Source: an uncultured Saprospiraceae bacterium
GTDB lineage: Bacteria > Bacteroidota > Bacteroidia > Chitinophagales > Saprospiraceae
DNA: 44,200 bases
Direction: 5' to 3'
Assembly (NCBI GenBank): GCA_937921555.1
Contig: CAKZUV010000133.1
Coordinates: forward strand, 1-44,200
Notes under the pieces: model-generated
The model's input: the letters and a program-made list of their open reading frames with translations, nothing else
What the model was told of the DNA's origin: nothing
Databases searched by the model: none
Position numbers and translations under genes: made by a program
Shown here: piece by piece, positions 43,165 to 44,200 of the stretch
Position numbering within the stretch: position 1 is the stretch's first letter
Layout of the letters: each line of letters begins with the position of its first letter

Positions 43165-43270
43165 TTTTTTTGTAAAAGGAATTATCAGTGCTGTATTAAT
43201 TTCCGGGTTTATGACTTTTCTCGTGATGCCATTTATGCTGAATTTATTTAAAAACTGGCTCCACCGTTGA
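43118..43270 (+). CDS. Possible 50-residue membrane protein, overlapping the previous gene
   Basis: An ATG at 43118, inside the preceding gene in another frame, opens 50 codons with the hydrophobic stretch FFVKGIISAVLISGFMTFLV and MPFMLNLFKNWLHR. The last part resembles the C-terminal membrane segment seen after antibiotic-biosynthesis-monooxygenase domains (the MTxxVMP...WL pattern). It is either a real small membrane protein coupled to its neighbour or the remnant of a longer gene. Confidence 0.35.
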   Translation: MNPLILISRTILLVRNFFVKGIISAVLISGFMTFLVMPFMLNLFKNWLHR

Positions 43271-43327
43271 TGGAATATATTTTGGTGATTCTCAAAAAAT
43301 ACTTGAAAAACAGAAATTGAAAACTCT

Positions 43328-43900
43328 ATGAAAACCAGCAGATTAGAAGCATTTAGTGACGGTGTTTTAGCCATCATTATTACCATTATGGTTCTGGAGC
43401 TAAAGGCACCAGCAGAAACCGACTTATCTTCTTTACTTTCCAGGACACCAATTTTCATAAGTTACCTTGCCAGCTTTGTCTATCTTGGTATCTATTGGAA
43501 CAATCACCACCATCTTTTTCAAATTACCGAAAAGGTAAATGGTAAAGTACTTTGGGCAAATTTACATTTACTTTTTTGGCTTTCACTTATACCTTTTACT
43601 ACTTCCTGGATTGGTGAAAACCACGAAGCAAGTCTCCCCGTAGCGACTTACGGAGTAGTACTTTTATTTTGCGCCGTAGCCTACTTTATTTTACAAACGA
43701 CTATCATCAAAACACACGATGACGAATTCGTTTTAAAAAAAGCCATTGGGACAGATTGGAAAGGAAAAATATCTCCCCTGCTTTATATTCTGGGAATCGG
43801 TTTATCCTATGTAAATATTTGGCTGGCCATGATTTGTTATATAGTAGTTGGGATCATGTGGATGGTACCAGATAGTCGGATTGAGAAAAATTATATTTGA
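43328..43900 (+). CDS. TMEM175-family (DUF1211) membrane protein
   Basis: A 190-residue protein with about six hydrophobic segments. The N-terminus MKTSRLEAFSDGVLAIIITI contains the FSDGVLAI motif that lines the pore of bacterial and lysosomal TMEM175 potassium channels. SYLASFVYLGIYWNNHHHLF is the second conserved block. Only one six-helix repeat is present, as in other bacterial members, which form tetramers. Normal length. Transport selectivity has not been shown for this protein. Confidence 0.9.
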   Translation: MKTSRLEAFSDGVLAIIITIMVLELKAPAETDLSSLLSRTPIFISYLASFVYLGIYWNNHHHLFQITEKVNGKVLWANLHLLFWLSLIPFTTSWIGENHEASLPVATYGVVLLFCAVAYFILQTTIIKTHDDEFVLKKAIGTDWKGKISPLLYILGIGLSYVNIWLAMICYIVVGIMWMVPDSRIEKNYI

Positions 43901-44032
43901 TTTTTAAAAACAAAAAAAATGACAAAAAATACTTTAGTAATTACCATCAATTTCAACGGAGAAATAATTGAATTGGTAGCTCAAAAATCTGCTTCTGGAT
44001 TTTGACATAAAAACGACCGGCTCTAAGGCAGT

Positions 44033-44200
44033 TTAGATTGCTGGTTTGAAAAGTAAGGTTGTTTCAGCGTTTTTCATTAGTAGTTTGCCATCCTTTGTAA
44101 TTGTATGTTTTTGCGTATTGTCGTTGAGTAATTTGACGATCAATGTCTCCGTAGTATTGTCCTTACAGGCCTTTTTAGTCAATCCAATATTTTCGAATTT
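44033..44200 (-). CDS. C-terminal part of a META/HslJ-like protein (partial)
   Basis: On the minus strand an open frame runs from the window edge to a stop at 44035-44033, 55 codons. It includes IGLTKKACKDNTTETLIVKL, TITKDGKLLM and TTLLFKPAI. The pattern of a Cys after T-K-x-A, then Glu, Leu-rich helix, strand, DG-LLM and a final L-x-F strand resembles META domains of HslJ-type lipoproteins. The 5' end lies outside the window. The family call is tentative. Confidence 0.5.
   Translation of the reverse strand, partial: KFENIGLTKKACKDNTTETLIVKLLNDNTQKHTITKDGKLLMKNAETTLLFKPAI

Noticed and set aside
43919-44005. A 28-codon open frame after the TMEM175-type gene (begins MTKNTLVITINF)
   Set aside because: Too short and without context; it could be a gene remnant but nothing in the sequence confirms it.
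1-44200. tRNA, rRNA, riboswitch and replication-origin signals
   Set aside because: None were recognised by eye. dnaN is present but there is no dnaA or cluster of DnaA boxes next to it, so an origin is not supported.

Overview
The window looks like a chromosomal segment of a Bacteroidota bacterium, probably of the Saprospiria/Lewinella type; the class is inference, the phylum is well supported. Evidence for the phylum: gldE and gldD next to ssb and mutY, a PorZ-like protein of the type IX secretion system (T9SS), BshA (bacillithiol), DUF2851 and DUF4294 proteins, mevalonate-pathway mvaD, several promoters of the TTTG-N19-TAnnTTTG type, and almost no Shine-Dalgarno sequences. No rRNA, tRNA or CRISPR array was seen.

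Layout. 0-4.4 kb (+): SPOR protein, rodA, tgt and an LptF/LptG permease (envelope and queuosine tRNA modification). 4.7-9.1 kb (+): a Bacteroidota-type ECF sigma factor with a strong promoter and a UUCG terminator, then mutY, ssb, gldE and gldD. 9.1-10.3 kb (-): recA. 10.7-12.6 kb (+): Hsp20 and bshA. 12.7-17.4 kb (-): a probable transcription unit dnaN, lipoprotein, nadD, porZ. 17.6-23.4 kb (+): a catalytically dead M16 protein, then the cell-shape operon mreB-mreC-mreD-mrdA. 23.4-25.2 kb: an AT-rich gene with a PD-(D/E)XK nuclease signature, sitting where rodA often follows mrdA. 25.3-30.0 kb (+): folA, DUF2851, a REP-associated tyrosine transposase (RAYT) flanked by REP hairpins, a guanylate-kinase-like protein, an AlkD-like protein and rsmG. 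30.0-34.3 kb (+): two exported amidohydrolases. 34.6-36.3 kb (+): DUF4294 and mvaD. 36.5-41.4 kb (-): a peptide-type ABC transporter unit with two substrate-binding lipoproteins and one permease but no ATPase. 41.5-44.2 kb: a TIGR01777 epimerase, a repeat-filled gap, a small receiver-like protein, a possible small membrane protein, a TMEM175-type channel and a partial META-like gene on the minus strand.

Most of the window is conserved housekeeping: envelope growth (RodA, PBP2, MreBCD, LptG), DNA replication and repair (DnaN, RecA, SSB, MutY, AlkD-like), gliding/T9SS (GldD, GldE, PorZ) and cofactor or isoprenoid supply (NadD, FolA, MvaD, BshA). The best candidates for something new are the lone PD-(D/E)XK gene at 23430-25175, whose base use is foreign to its neighbours, and the RAYT/REP unit at 27.2-27.9 kb with a solo REP at 42384. 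Short intergenic repeats recur at several places. Some family members have lost canonical catalytic or metal residues (Tgt zinc site, M16 HxxEH, amidohydrolase HxH).
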